Notes: generated from the letters alone by a model not told the origin. A stretch of 64,000 nt of DNA from Lachnospiraceae bacterium (GCA_021199655.1 JAJQHQ010000052.1:1-64000), one strand, 5' to 3'; positions 18,027-27,254 are shown, numbered from the stretch's first letter. A program made the numbers and translations.

Positions 18027-18066
18027 AAAAAAATACCGGAAACCCTTTATTTTAAAGGATTTCCGG
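18027..18066 (-). terminator. Terminator of the tRNA-Pro gene
   Basis: On the minus strand CCGGAAA-CCTTT pairs with AAAGG-TTTCCGG (one mismatch) and is followed by TATTTTTT. It lies 17 bases after the tRNA 3' end. Confidence 0.75.
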
Positions 18067-18082
18067 CGCCCCTGCCAAGGAG

Positions 18083-18156
18083 TCGATGCGACAGGATTTG
18101 AACCTGCGACCTCTGCGTCCCGAACGCAGCGCTCTACCAAGCTGAGCCACGCATCG
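18083..18156 (-). tRNA. tRNA-Pro (anticodon CGG)
   Basis: It folds as a full 74-nt cloverleaf on the minus strand. The acceptor CGATGCG pairs perfectly with CGCATCG, the D arm is GCTC/GAGC, the anticodon stem CTGCG/CGCAG holds the loop TTCGGGA with anticodon CGG (18122-18120), and the T arm has the loop TTCAAAT. The discriminator is A, and CCA is not encoded. The 3' end faces the integrase gene, so it is the likely attachment site of the island. I found no second copy of the tRNA end inside the window. Confidence 0.95.
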
Positions 18157-18378
18157 TATTCTGTTGAACTGCTGCGATGAGATTTTCAATTTTATTTTCA
18201 TCCCCACCGCTTTTCAGCTTGCTCATTATATCATCGAGCCTGTTAAAATGCAAGTACTTTTTTTATTTTTTACAAAATTAATGGGTTGAAGTTGATTCTT
18301 ATTCGGATTATAATAGGCGCGAAAATGTTATTTTAAACGTGTATAAAAGTGTAAATGCTGCTGTCAGAGGGAGGCCCG

Positions 18379-19743
18379 ATGATTTCCATACGCAATAAAT
18401 TCCAGGCGCTTCGTGAGCTGCGGGTTTCGAGGACCCGGCTGATCATGGGCGGATTTCTGATCATTATTTTGGCAGGAGCATGTCTTTTGATGCTTCCCTT
18501 TGCCACGAAGAGCGGGCAGCATACGACCTTCTTCGGCGCACTGTTTACGGCGGTTTCTTCGACCTGTGTGACCGGGCTGATCGTGTATGATACCTGGACG
18601 CACTGGACGGTTTTCGGGCAGCTGGTCATCCTGACGATGATCCAGATCGGGGGACTGGGATTTATCACGATCGGCACTTTCGCGATGGTTCTGTTGGGGA
18701 AGAAGATCGGTCTTGCCGGACGGGAGCTGATCCACGAAAGTCTGAATACGCTGCAGCTGCGCGGGAGCGTGCATCTGGTGCGGCGGATTGTTGTCGGAAC
18801 ACTGTTTTTTGAGGGGACGGGGGCTGTTCTGCTCTCCATCCGTTTTGTTCCGCAGATGGGCATTCTGAAGGGCATTTATTATGGTGTTTTCCATGCCGTT
18901 TCGGCATTCTGCAATGCGGGCTTCGACCTGATGGGCTATCAGGAAGCCTACTCTTCTTTCTGCGCGTATGCGGGTGATCCGCTGGTGAATCTTGTGCTGT
19001 GTGCGCTGATTCTCATCGGAGGCATCGGCTTTATCGTGTGGGAGGATCTGTGGGAGAACCGCTGGCACTGGAAGCGCTATTCGTTTCAGACGAAGATTGT
19101 CCTCACGGCTACGGCTGCTCTGACGGTGGGCGGCACGATTCTGTTCCTTATCTCTGAGCGCAACAATCTGCTGGCCGGGATGAGTGCTCCGGACCGGTTC
19201 TGGCGTGCCCTGTTTTCCTGTGTCACACCGCGAACGGCCGGATTTAATACTATTGACACGGCTTCGCTGACGAACGGCAGTAAGATTCTGACCATGTGCC
19301 TGATGTTTATCGGCGGCAGCCCAGGTTCGACCGCGGGCGGTATTAAGACGACCACGATTGTCGTGATTCTGCTTTATATCCGCGCTTACCTGCTGCATAA
19401 TCAGGATCTCACAGCGTTCAGACGCCGGTTAAGTCCGGATGTGATGAAGCGTGCAAGTGTAGTGGTGTTTATCAATTATTTTCTGGCTCTTACGGCAATC
19501 CTGATTCTCCTCATCGGACAGGATCTGCCGCTTGCGGATGTCCTGTTTGAGGCGTTTTCCGCGATTGGGACGGTGGGTATGTCAACCGGCGTGACGCGCG
19601 ACCTGAACGCGCTTTCCCGCGCAGTGATCATGATCCTGATGTTCCTGGGAAGGGTCGGCAGTCTGTCCTTTGCCATGTCGTTTACGGAGAAAAGGCGCCC
19701 CGGAAAGATCCGCTATCCGGAGGCGGATATTATTGTAGGATAA
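18379..19743 (+). CDS. ktrB: Potassium uptake channel subunit, TrkH/KtrB family
   Basis: The ATG at 18379 follows GGGAGG by four bases; the frame could also open at 18355 without a site. The 454-residue membrane protein has the four pore loops of TrkH/KtrB K+ (often Na+-coupled) transporters, each with its filter glycine: SSTCVTGLIVYDT, SAFCNAGFDL, TPRTAGFNTID and SAIGTVGMSTGVT. Length is normal for KtrB. The regulatory partner KtrA is encoded next at 19911, but a 134-bp palindromic repeat lies between them. Confidence 0.93.
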   Translation: MISIRNKFQALRELRVSRTRLIMGGFLIIILAGACLLMLPFATKSGQHTTFFGALFTAVSSTCVTGLIVYDTWTHWTVFGQLVILTMIQIGGLGFITIGTFAMVLLGKKIGLAGRELIHESLNTLQLRGSVHLVRRIVVGTLFFEGTGAVLLSIRFVPQMGILKGIYYGVFHAVSAFCNAGFDLMGYQEAYSSFCAYAGDPLVNLVLCALILIGGIGFIVWEDLWENRWHWKRYSFQTKIVLTATAALTVGGTILFLISERNNLLAGMSAPDRFWRALFSCVTPRTAGFNTIDTASLTNGSKILTMCLMFIGGSPGSTAGGIKTTTIVVILLYIRAYLLHNQDLTAFRRRLSPDVMKRASVVVFINYFLALTAILILLIGQDLPLADVLFEAFSAIGTVGMSTGVTRDLNALSRAVIMILMFLGRVGSLSFAMSFTEKRRPGKIRYPEADIIVG

Positions 19744-19745
19744 AT

Positions 19746-19879
19746 GTAACTATTCAGGACAGTACCTCGCACTCGCTGCGAGGTACGTATGAAAACGTTC
19801 ATTCTACAGGAAAAAGTCCCATCGCGCAGCGATTTTAAATGGACTTTTTCCCGTAACTGTGAAGGTACTGAACAGTTAC
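19746..19879. repeat. Palindromic repeat family R1, full copy between ktrB and ktrA
   Basis: The copy starts GTAACTATTCAG and ends CTGAACAGTTAC, inverted ends. Inside are three hairpins: CAGTACCTCGCA with TGCGAGGTAC, GGAAAAAGTCC with GGACTTTTTCC (11 perfect pairs), and GTAACTGT with ACAGTTAC. Related copies occur at 25398, 36223 and 38922, with partial ones elsewhere. Confidence 0.85.
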
Positions 19880-19910
19880 GGATAAATATATAATTTAAGG
19901 AGACCTGAGT

Positions 19911-20567
19911 ATGAAATCTATCTTGATCATCGGGCTTGGCGATTTTGGTCATTATCTCTGTCGCGATCTGGCAGGGCTGAAAAATGAGATCATGGTCGTG
20001 GACCAGGACGAGACTGCGCTGGAAGATCTGCTGGACCTGGTGTCCGACAGTCTGATCGCGGACTGTACGCGTGAGAGTGTCCTGAAAAAGATCGGCGTTG
20101 ATAATTTTGACATCTGCTTTGTGTGCATCAGCGGCAATTTCCAGAGCAGTCTGGAGATTACGAGCCTGCTTAAGGATCTGGGTGCGAAATACGTGGTCAG
20201 CATGGTGCGCAGTGAGGTTCACGCCAAGTTTCTTCTCCGCAACGGAGCGGACGAGGTCATTCACCCGAATCGCGGCGCGGCGATGCGGGCTGCTGTGAAA
20301 TACAACAATGACCATATTTTTGACTACATTGACCTGAAAGACGGATATTCGATTTATGAGATTACGCCGCTGAAGGAGTGGGAAGACAGGACGATCCTGA
20401 AATCTGATATCCGCGCCCGGCACGATCTGTATATCATCGGCATCATCAGTCCGGACGGGCGAACGAATTTTATGCCGGACCCGCAGACGATCATCCACGA
20501 AGGCGACCACCTGATGGTACTCGCACACCGCGAGACGGTAGACCGGCTTATGAAGAAGCTGCGCTGA
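19911..20567 (+). CDS. ktrA: Potassium uptake regulatory subunit, TrkA/KtrA family
   Basis: The protein has 218 residues; GGAG lies eight bases before the ATG. The N-terminal RCK/TrkA-N Rossmann domain has the nucleotide loop GLGDFG near residue 8 and the acidic VVDQDE end of beta-2. A TrkA-C domain follows (IRARHDLYIIGI...GDHLMVLA). KtrA-type rings bind ATP/ADP or NAD(H) on the cytoplasmic face and gate the KtrB channel encoded just upstream. The repeat separating the two genes may change their relative expression. Confidence 0.93.
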   Translation: MKSILIIGLGDFGHYLCRDLAGLKNEIMVVDQDETALEDLLDLVSDSLIADCTRESVLKKIGVDNFDICFVCISGNFQSSLEITSLLKDLGAKYVVSMVRSEVHAKFLLRNGADEVIHPNRGAAMRAAVKYNNDHIFDYIDLKDGYSIYEITPLKEWEDRTILKSDIRARHDLYIIGIISPDGRTNFMPDPQTIIHEGDHLMVLAHRETVDRLMKKLR

Positions 20568-20739
20568 GGCAGTACGCTGGCGCAGCCGCGGTTTGCGGTT
20601 TATGAACCGAAGCTGTGTCTGAACGCCCGGCTGCTGTTTATCAGCGTGAAGAGATGCCGCCGAAGCTGTGTCCGGACACCCGGCATGCTTCTCTGAGAAA
20701 ACTGCGCTGAGGCGTTATATAAGGAGACGGAAAACTGCA

Positions 20740-22524
20740 ATGGAAAATAAAGATTATTATATGGAAGACGCCATGCGGATACTGGCGGAGACCTACCATA
20801 AAATTCTGAAGATCAACCTCACGACTGATACCCATATTAATATCAAAGTCTATCAGTCAGAACAGGATGATTCGCATGGCTACGCATCGAAGATATCCGA
20901 CTGGCTGCGCAATTTTGCCGTCTCCGGCCAGGTTTATGAAAAGGATGTCGAACAATATCTTCGTTTTACAGACACCAGTACGATTAAAGCGCACTTTGAA
21001 CACAGTGACGAATGCATACGGCTTCGCTATCGCCGCCGCACGAACGGCACCTTCCGCTGGGTCATGATGGAGCTTCTGAAGGCGAGCGATTATACGCCGG
21101 ATAATCAGACGCTGATGCTGTACATACAGGATATTCATGATGCATATATCCGTGAATTCGAGGCACAAAAAGAACTGGAATACCTGAGCCGTTTCGACAC
21201 TCTGACAGGTCTGAAGAATCTGTATTCTTACCGTTCCATGTGTGATATGGTTGCATCGGAGCCTTCCCCGCGGCCGATCGGAGTCATGTTTTCGGATTTG
21301 AACGGACTGAAAATTGTCAATGACACGATGGGGCATGAAAAGGGGAATGAGTTTATCTGCAGCTACGCCGCTATGCTCTGCAGCCACTTTACCAGATATG
21401 ACTCTTTTCGTATCAGCGGCGATGAATTTCTGGTGGTCAGCATTGACGACGGGAAAGACGAGTTTGTAAAGCAGGCCGAAGCGTTCAAACACCTGCTTGA
21501 AGCGGACGGGCTGCCCCGCGCGGCAGTTGGATTTGCATGGATGAGCGGCAACCGCATCGAAGCTGTTACAGCAGAAGCGGAAACTCTTATGTACAGTGAT
21601 AAACAGAGTTTTTATGAAGCGCATCCGGAGTATAAACACAGTGTCGTCGAACAGTCCTATCATGATGAGATGGCCTCTCTGATCAGTGTCCTGACCGACT
21701 CCTACGAGGTACTTCTGCTTGCGGATCTGAACGAAGACACCTACCATATCATTAAGCAGAACTCAACCAGCATCAATGCCGGTGAGCCGCTAAACGGGAT
21801 TTACTCGCGGCGAAATGACAATTTCTGCAACGGCTATATTTCCGATGATTTTCGGGAACTGCGCAGGAATATCGGCAGCATCTCCAATCTCCGGAAGCAG
21901 CTGCGCACAGAGAATCACATCATCTGTGATTATCGTCTCAAAAACGGGCAATGGAGAGAATCTGCTTTCTGGAAGACCGGCTCCGACATAGACGGAAAGC
22001 CCACTAAGATCATTTATTACTCACAGTCCATTGACCATTCGATGACAGAGCGTTTAAGCCGCCGCCGCACGGCAGAAAAAAATCTGGAACTGCTGGCGGG
22101 GCTGAATGAAGCCTATCGTTCCTTCAGCCTGATCAATCTGGATAATGAGCATCTCTGTCTGCAGCAGAATAATACCCTGCCCGACTGCATCAGTAAGATG
22201 ATGAACGATGTCCCATATGAAGCTATGATTCATAAATTTGCAGAAGAGTTTTTAAATGAGGAGGACGTCCCCTCTTTTATTGAAAAGACAAGCCTGATCC
22301 TTATCCGCAGGGAGCTGCAGTACAAAAAAAGCTACCGCGTCCTTTGCCGCATAAAGCCTGAAATGCAGTCTGTAGTCGGAGCCAGATATGAGAAATTCAG
22401 CTACAGCTTTTCCGGTGTAAAAAACCACCGTTCCATCGTCATGGCGACACGCGATATTACCGATGTGGTTGAATGGGGACAAAGTATTATGGAAAAGAAG
22501 CAGGAGATCATGCCCCATACATAA
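20740..22524 (+). CDS. GGDEF-domain protein, probable diguanylate cyclase with flanking sensor domains
   Basis: The ATG at 20740 has AAGGAG 13 bases upstream, slightly far; an upstream in-frame ATG at 20668 has no site. The 594-residue protein has no membrane helix. The N-terminal about 150 residues look PAS-like (FRWVMMELLKASDY). A GGDEF domain follows from FDTLTGLKN to about residue 300, with signature RISGDEF and the metal Asp in MFSDLNGLK. SGDEF variants are often active, so c-di-GMP synthesis is likely but not certain. The C-terminal about 280 residues resemble another sensory region (LLADLNEDTYHIIKQNST). The last codon TAA is also the first base set of a palindromic repeat. Confidence 0.88.
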   Translation: MENKDYYMEDAMRILAETYHKILKINLTTDTHINIKVYQSEQDDSHGYASKISDWLRNFAVSGQVYEKDVEQYLRFTDTSTIKAHFEHSDECIRLRYRRRTNGTFRWVMMELLKASDYTPDNQTLMLYIQDIHDAYIREFEAQKELEYLSRFDTLTGLKNLYSYRSMCDMVASEPSPRPIGVMFSDLNGLKIVNDTMGHEKGNEFICSYAAMLCSHFTRYDSFRISGDEFLVVSIDDGKDEFVKQAEAFKHLLEADGLPRAAVGFAWMSGNRIEAVTAEAETLMYSDKQSFYEAHPEYKHSVVEQSYHDEMASLISVLTDSYEVLLLADLNEDTYHIIKQNSTSINAGEPLNGIYSRRNDNFCNGYISDDFRELRRNIGSISNLRKQLRTENHIICDYRLKNGQWRESAFWKTGSDIDGKPTKIIYYSQSIDHSMTERLSRRRTAEKNLELLAGLNEAYRSFSLINLDNEHLCLQQNNTLPDCISKMMNDVPYEAMIHKFAEEFLNEEDVPSFIEKTSLILIRRELQYKKSYRVLCRIKPEMQSVVGARYEKFSYSFSGVKNHRSIVMATRDITDVVEWGQSIMEKKQEIMPHT

Positions 22525-22598
22525 CTGTTCAGTACTTTCACAGTTACATTTTCATACATACCTTGCAGCGAGTGCGAGGTACTGTCTTGAATAGTTAC
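22522..22598. repeat. R1 palindromic repeat, copy lacking the central hairpin
   Basis: TAACTGTTCAGTACTTTCACAGTTA opens (split here as TAACTGTTCAG and CACAGTTA), and GTGCGAGGTACTGTC...ATAGTTAC closes. The centre with the large hairpin is absent. The repeat overlaps the stop codon of the GGDEF gene. Confidence 0.75.
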
Positions 22599-22686
22599 CA
22601 CTATACACATGATTCCGGCTGTCAAAAACAGGCGGGATATAACCAGTCGGCTGTCCCGGCAGAAGCAGATTCCCGTCAAGTCCCTG

Positions 22687-23130
22687 TCAGGGCGAGGCCA
22701 GCAGATCATCCTCCCAGCGCTGCAGATTACCAAGGATCTCCAGCACTTTTCCATGTGCCATTTCCACCTGCCGCTGCGCATCATTGATCCGCGACTGCAC
22801 CATCCAGTCCGCGACAGCGCCGTCAAAGAACAAATCCGCAAAGCTTAAGAAACCGCCGACCTCTATATTAAAATTCATCGGCACATCAATATCACGCAGC
22901 TCCTTTTTCAGCACCTGCAGATAATATTTCGCGTCCTCGATCTGGCGGCGGGCCTTATCCATGCGCCCGTGCTTGAGCAGAGTGGTAACTGTTCCGCCTC
23001 CAAAGAGATCCAGAAGTCCCCAGTTTCTCGCGCCTTTCAGTTCACGTCCGGCATTTTCCAGACTGTCCAGCGCACGGTTCGCCGCCGTAATTGCCTCGCG
23101 CACCTCTCTGAGTGTGTCCTGCTTTGTCAT
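22687..23130 (-). CDS. Small helical protein of unknown function
   Basis: The protein has 147 residues, with AAGGA nine bases before the ATG. No signal or membrane helix is seen. Two helical halves flank a Gly/Phe-rich centre (ARNWGLLDLFGGGTVTTLLKH near residues 34-54 and GGFLSFADLFFDG near 92-104). The first and last parts are charged and coiled-coil prone. I have the impression that such ARNWG...GGG proteins recur in Clostridia but know no function. The gene stands alone between two repeat elements. Confidence 0.75.
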   Translation of the reverse strand: MTKQDTLREVREAITAANRALDSLENAGRELKGARNWGLLDLFGGGTVTTLLKHGRMDKARRQIEDAKYYLQVLKKELRDIDVPMNFNIEVGGFLSFADLFFDGAVADWMVQSRINDAQRQVEMAHGKVLEILGNLQRWEDDLLASP

Positions 23131-23154
23131 GATCCAGTTTCCTTTTCCATCATA

Positions 23155-23181
23155 GTAACTGTTCAGTATCTTCTCAGTTAC
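23155..23181. repeat. R1 palindromic repeat, half copy
   Basis: GTAACTGTTCAG and CTCAGTTAC form the end hairpin of the R1 family. It is followed closely by an element of the second family (23205-23274). Confidence 0.7.
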
Positions 23182-23204
23182 CCATCATACATTTTATGAT
23201 ACAA

Positions 23205-23274
23205 GGATGCTGCGTGCCAGTGGCACGCGTTTAGGTGCAACCGGGAGCGATAGCGGAAATGCAAGAGTGCATCC
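23205..23274 (-). repeat. Palindromic repeat family R2, copy 1
   Basis: Bounded by GGATGC and GCATCC, it contains the perfect palindrome GCGTGCCA-TGGCACGC and GGGAGCGATAGCGG. The reverse complement matches 43105-43180 over most of its length (CCGCTATCGCTCC, then CTAAACGCGTGCCACTGGCA). Confidence 0.75.
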
Positions 23275-23298
23275 TGACTCATTCTCGCCCCGTTTTCT

Positions 23299-23829
23299 TC
23301 AGATGAATTCCGTCGGCAGTGCAAGAAAGGCCTCATACACTTTCGGGAATTTACGTTTCAGGGAAATGAGCTGCCCGTCTTTTCCCAGAAAACAGTGCCC
23401 GGTCTCTCCCGTGCAGCAGAGCATATCATCGCCGTCCCGCAGCACCTCGTATTTTATCGTCAGACGGATGCCGTCAAATTTTTCAATGGCCGCCCGTATT
23501 TTTACTGTTTCGCCAAAACGGACACTTTTCACGATCTTCGCATTGATTGTAAGCACCGGACTGGCGATCCCTTCCGCTTCCAGCGTATCATATCCATACC
23601 CGATCTCATCCAGAATATGCACTCTGCACTCCTCAAACCATCGAATAAAATTCGAGTGATGCACGACCTGCATCTGGTCTGTCTCGTAATACTGCACCTT
23701 ATGAATCCAGGGAGTGATTCCCACCGCTGGTGCAGTCGCTTTTTCTGCCGTGTCAGCCAATGCGTCTGTATTGATACAGGCAGCAGAATCTGCTTTTATA
23801 TTAACACATATATCTGTATTAGCAATCAT
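23299..23829 (-). CDS. Acyl-CoA thioesterase, 4HBT (YbgC/FadM-like) family
   Basis: The start at 23829 has GGAGG nine bases upstream and gives 176 residues; the frame is open to 23943 without a better site. An atypical N-terminal about 40 residues (Ala/Asp-rich) precede a single hotdog domain. The 4HBT signature is clear: VQYYETDQMQVVHHSNFIRW with the usual aromatic and acidic positions, followed by VKIRAAIEKFDGIRLTIKYE and TGETGHCFL. Family members hydrolyse acyl-CoA thioesters in the cytoplasm; the substrate is not predictable. It lies downstream of glyQS on the same strand, with 135 bp between. Confidence 0.87.
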   Translation of the reverse strand: MIANTDICVNIKADSAACINTDALADTAEKATAPAVGITPWIHKVQYYETDQMQVVHHSNFIRWFEECRVHILDEIGYGYDTLEAEGIASPVLTINAKIVKSVRFGETVKIRAAIEKFDGIRLTIKYEVLRDGDDMLCCTGETGHCFLGKDGQLISLKRKFPKVYEAFLALPTEFI

Positions 23830-23964
23830 GCCAGGGTTCCTCCGACGCAGGAAACGGCCTGCAGTTCTGTGGTCTGAGACAATTTTCCCAAAAGAGGGCT
23901 TTTGCCCACTAAAACGCGGCGGGCCAGCCCTCTGATAAATCAAAATCTGTTGCTGTGGTTGATC

Positions 23965-25353
23965 CTACCACGCAAACTTCTCCTCGAAATACGCTTTCAG
24001 ATCCTCAATCTTTACACGCTCCTGTTCCATTGAGTCACGGTCACGGACAGTCACAGCGCCGTCCTCTGCTGATTCAAAGTCATAGGTCACGCAGAATGGT
24101 GTGCCGATCTCATCCTGTCTGCGGTAGCGTTTGCCGATGTTGCCGCGGTCGTCAAATTCGCAGTTGTAATATTTGGAAAGCTCGGTGTAAATCTTTTCCG
24201 CACCTTCATTCAGTTTCTTGGAAAGCGGCAGGACCCCGATCTTTACCGGCGCGATTGCCGGATGGAAATGCAGCACGGTGCGCACATCCCCGCCTTCCAG
24301 CGTTTCTTCGTCGTATGCGCTGCAGAGGAATGCCAGCACAACACGATCCGCGCCGAGTGACGGCTCGATCACGTACGGAATGTACTTTTCTTTCTTTTCC
24401 TCATCAAAATAGCTCATGTCCTGACCGGACGTGTTCTGATGCTGCGTCAGATCGTAGTCGGTGCGGTCCGCGATGCCCCAGAGCTCGCCCCAGCCGAACG
24501 GGAACAGGAACTCAATATCGGTCGTGCCTTTGCTGTAGAAGCAGAGTTCCTCCGGATCATGGTCGCGCAGACGCAGCTCATCCTCTTTCATCCCCAGCTT
24601 TTTCAGCCATTCGAAGCAGAAGCTTCTCCAATACTGGAACCAGTCCAGATCAGTGCCCGGCACGCAGAAGAACTCCAGCTCCATCTGCTCAAACTCGCGA
24701 GTACGGAACGTGAAATTGCCCGGCGTGATCTCATTGCGGAACGATTTACCGATCTGGGCGATACCGAACGGCAGTTTTTTCCGAGAGGTCCGCTGTACAT
24801 TTTTAAAATTGACAAAAATACCCTGTGCGGTCTCCGGGCGAAGATAAACGGTGTTCTTCGCGTCCTCCGTCACACCCTGGAAAGTCTTGAACATCAGGTT
24901 GAACTGACGGATATCAGTGAAATTATGCTTGCCGCAGGACGGGCAGGGAATCTGGTGTTCTTCAATATAATCCCGCATTTCTTCCTGTGAAAAGGCATCG
25001 ATCGGCTTGTCAAGTGTCAGTCCCTGTTCCGCGCAATAGTCCTCAATAACCTTATCTGCGCGGAAACGCTCATGGCATTCCTTGCAGTCCATCAGCGGAT
25101 CTGCGAAGCCTCCAAGATGTCCCGATGCCACCCAGGTCTGCGGATTCATCAGGATCGCGCAGTCCACGCCGACGTTGTAAGGATTCTCGCGGACAAATTT
25201 CTGCCACCAGGCCTGCTTGACATTGTTCTTCAGCTCTACACCGAGGTTGCCGTAGTCCCAGGTATTCGCCAGGCCGCCGTAAATCTCGCTGCCCGGATAA
25301 ACAAACCCTCTGCCTTTCGCCAGAGCCACGATCTTGTCCATTGTTTTTTCCAT
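23965..25353 (-). CDS. glyQS: Glycine-tRNA ligase, single-chain alpha2 type
   Basis: The protein has 462 residues, the normal length; GGAG lies upstream of the ATG at 25353. It charges tRNA-Gly in the cytoplasm. This class II synthetase starts with [19 protein letters not shown] and carries a motif-2 region [19 protein letters not shown] and motif 3 [13 protein letters not shown]. The C-terminal anticodon-binding domain begins near [11 protein letters not shown]. The Cys pairs CKECH and CPSCGKH fit the zinc-type insertion seen in bacterial alpha2 enzymes. It completes the conserved order era - recO - lipoprotein - glyQS. A 136-bp repeat separates it from the lipoprotein gene. Confidence 0.97.
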   Translation of the reverse strand: MEKTMDKIVALAKGRGFVYPGSEIYGGLANTWDYGNLGVELKNNVKQAWWQKFVRENPYNVGVDCAILMNPQTWVASGHLGGFADPLMDCKECHERFRADKVIEDYCAEQGLTLDKPIDAFSQEEMRDYIEEHQIPCPSCGKHNFTDIRQFNLMFKTFQGVTEDAKNTVYLRPETAQGIFVNFKNVQRTSRKKLPFGIAQIGKSFRNEITPGNFTFRTREFEQMELEFFCVPGTDLDWFQYWRSFCFEWLKKLGMKEDELRLRDHDPEELCFYSKGTTDIEFLFPFGWGELWGIADRTDYDLTQHQNTSGQDMSYFDEEKKEKYIPYVIEPSLGADRVVLAFLCSAYDEETLEGGDVRTVLHFHPAIAPVKIGVLPLSKKLNEGAEKIYTELSKYYNCEFDDRGNIGKRYRRQDEIGTPFCVTYDFESAEDGAVTVRDRDSMEQERVKIEDLKAYFEEKFAW

Positions 25354-25397
25354 AGTGTTCTCCTCTCCATCCTGCTTCTATATTTTATTTATCCCTT

Positions 25398-25533
25398 GTA
25401 ACTGTTCAGTACCTTCACAGTTACGAAGGGAAAGCCCATTTAAAATCGCTGCGCGATGGGGCTTTCCCCCCACATGCTATATGTTTTCATACGGTCTTCG
25501 CAGCAAGTGCGAAGACCTGTTCTGAACAGTTAC
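25398..25533. repeat. R1 palindromic repeat, full copy upstream of glyQS
   Basis: The ends are GTAACTGTTCAG and CTGAACAGTTAC, perfect inverted repeats of 12 bases. The central hairpin pairs GGGAAAGCCCCA-like arms (GAAAGCCCATTT and GGGGCTTTCC). The outer arm holds CTTCGCAGC-AAGTGCGAAG. The copy lies between the lipoprotein stop and the glyQS start, in DNA with no other feature. Confidence 0.85.
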
Positions 25534-25569
25534 TATCCCTTCAGTATAAATGCTCCGCATTCTCAGCAC

Positions 25570-26295
25570 TCATTCCGTATCATACAGAATATACACACGG
25601 TTCGCGAGCTTTTCTTCCTCATAGGAAACTTCTTCGCCTTCATACAGCTTACTTGAGGGAAGTACAAGCACTTCTCCCTCGTTCTCCTGTTCCCCGTTCG
25701 CATCTACAGTGTCTGATGAGAGCATTTCCGCATTGGTGCTGATATAGATCACAGTGCCTTCCTCCACATGCACCTCCATCGGAGCCTGCACGATCACCAC
25801 CTGCGCCGACATATTCTGAAATACCCTGCTGCTGCTCACCGCAGTCTCATCCGCCACGCCATTTTCAACCTGATAAAAAGAGGTATCAAACAGGTATCCC
25901 GCCATCTGCGCGCCGATGATCGATCCGCTGAAAAACTCGACATTGTTAAATTCTGCATAATCTTCCGCAGAGGAATACCAGAGCTTTAATGTAACATCCG
26001 TACCTTCGTTCTCAAAAGTCTCGATCAAAATGGTATCTTCACCATGCTCTGAATTGTATTCCGTGATCTCTGAATTGATCATGCTCTCCAGTTCACTCAC
26101 ATCATAGTACGACTCATCGAGCGTGTCCCGGATGATCTCTGTCACACTTCCGTCCGCTGCAATTGATATCGCGTCAGACTCCTGCGGCGTCCATGCCGTC
26201 TGTCCTCCGAGCAGCTGTTCCACTTCGCTGCAGCCGCCAAGCAGCGTCACCGCAGCCAAAAGCCCCGCAGCCGCGGCTCTTCTTTTCGCTGTCAC
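25570..26295 (-). CDS. Lipoprotein of unknown function between recO and glyQS
   Basis: A GTG start at 26295 is chosen because AAGGAGG lies six bases upstream and the product then begins as a textbook lipoprotein: MTAKRR, a hydrophobic stretch, and the lipobox LLGGC with Cys near residue 22. An ATG at 26325 has no site. The mature part (about 220 residues) is acidic, with alternating strands (DVTLKLWYSSAEDYAEFNNV, AEMLSSDTVDANGEQ) and no motif I recognise. It is probably anchored to the outer face of the membrane. Its place in the era-recO-glyQS group suggests co-transcription, not a shared function. Confidence 0.85.
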   Translation of the reverse strand: MTAKRRAAAAGLLAAVTLLGGCSEVEQLLGGQTAWTPQESDAISIAADGSVTEIIRDTLDESYYDVSELESMINSEITEYNSEHGEDTILIETFENEGTDVTLKLWYSSAEDYAEFNNVEFFSGSIIGAQMAGYLFDTSFYQVENGVADETAVSSSRVFQNMSAQVVIVQAPMEVHVEEGTVIYISTNAEMLSSDTVDANGEQENEGEVLVLPSSKLYEGEEVSYEEEKLANRVYILYDTE

Positions 26296-26405
26296 CGCAA
26301 TCCTCCTTGATCTGTTTAATCGCATAACAATCCATATTATACAGGCATTCCGCCCATGTTTCAACTGTTTCTTTCCCGAGTTTCTCCTTACATCGAAAGA
26401 ATCTA

Positions 26406-26437
26406 GTTACTATTCACAGCTGCGCTGTGAATGTAAC
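26406..26437. repeat. Short palindrome related to R1
   Basis: GTTAC-TATTCACAG and CTGTGAAT-GTAAC are inverted around TGCG. It sits immediately after the recO stop codon and could act as a weak transcription stop or RNA end. Confidence 0.6.
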
Positions 26438-26442
26438 AGAAT

Positions 26443-27102
26443 CTACGTTTCTGTCATCTGCCGGAGGATTTCAAAAGATTTCAATTTCCGATCCACCGTT
26501 ATACTGTTATAATAATCCTGTACGCGCCGGAATTCCCGGAAAACTTCCGGCTGAAGCGTAAAACGGTAAAGCTTTTGCATCGGCGCCCGGATGACATAGG
26601 AAAGTGCATATCTCGTTGCTTCCATAAGACTCGTATCATTCGCGGCCTCATAGGGATATTCCCCATTGATCACCATGGCCTTCATCTCAAAAATACAGCG
26701 GATCAGTTCATCATCCGGCTCCGGTCTGGGAAGCGCGCGAAGCGTAACATACAGAAGATTCAGCATCTGGGATGCTTCCAGATTCTCCCTTGTATAGTAT
26801 TCCGCAAGTTCCATAAAATAACAGGCATAGCAGGCCGCCGTGACATCCTGACGCACCTCCGGAAAGTAATCCGAAATCTCCGCCTGCACAAGCGTATACG
26901 CGTTTTTTCCCTCGTAGAGGGTAAAGCTGCCGAACGCGAATGGCGTCGCCGCCGCGAGCAATGCGCTGTTTGTCCTGCGCGCGCCCCGGGCAAACGCCGT
27001 GATTTTCCCGCGCTCCTTTGTCAAAAGAACAGTTCGCCTGTCATATTCCCCCGTCGGTACGGCCTGCAGCACCATACCCGTCAGTTTAAGGGGATCACTC
27101 AT
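26443..27102 (-). CDS. recO: DNA repair protein RecO
   Basis: The start at 27102 (MSDPLKLTGMVL) matches the family; two ATGs at 27126 and 27123 are possible. The product has about 219 residues. The N-terminal OB-fold is recognisable from LKLTGMVLQAVPTGEYDRRTV and LLTKERGKITAFARGARR, followed by a helical domain. RecO loads RecA with RecR on single-stranded DNA during recombinational repair. The C-terminal zinc cluster found in some RecO proteins is missing, so this is a short form. It is the second gene of era-recO, about 150 bp after era. Confidence 0.92.
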   Translation of the reverse strand: MSDPLKLTGMVLQAVPTGEYDRRTVLLTKERGKITAFARGARRTNSALLAAATPFAFGSFTLYEGKNAYTLVQAEISDYFPEVRQDVTAACYACYFMELAEYYTRENLEASQMLNLLYVTLRALPRPEPDDELIRCIFEMKAMVINGEYPYEAANDTSLMEATRYALSYVIRAPMQKLYRFTLQPEVFREFRRVQDYYNSITVDRKLKSFEILRQMTET

Positions 27103-27254
27103 TGCGCTCACCGCCCTTTCCATCATTTTGCCTTAACGTTTCCGCCTGTGATCCGGTCATTTGGGGATCGTAAATAGTAAACGACGTAAGTCGTTTTACT
27201 TCACACCAGCCACGCGGCGAGTGCGGGATGTTGTCCTGACCAGTTGCCTGAGGG

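Noticed and set aside
18364..19398. Long minus-strand reading frame opposite ktrB
   Set aside because: It is rich in Arg, Gln and His with no family pattern, typical of the antisense of a GC-rich gene; ktrB has all its pore motifs.
21400..21430. The SGDEF variant as proof that the GGDEF protein is inactive
   Set aside because: Ser in the first position occurs in active cyclases; sequence alone does not show loss of activity.
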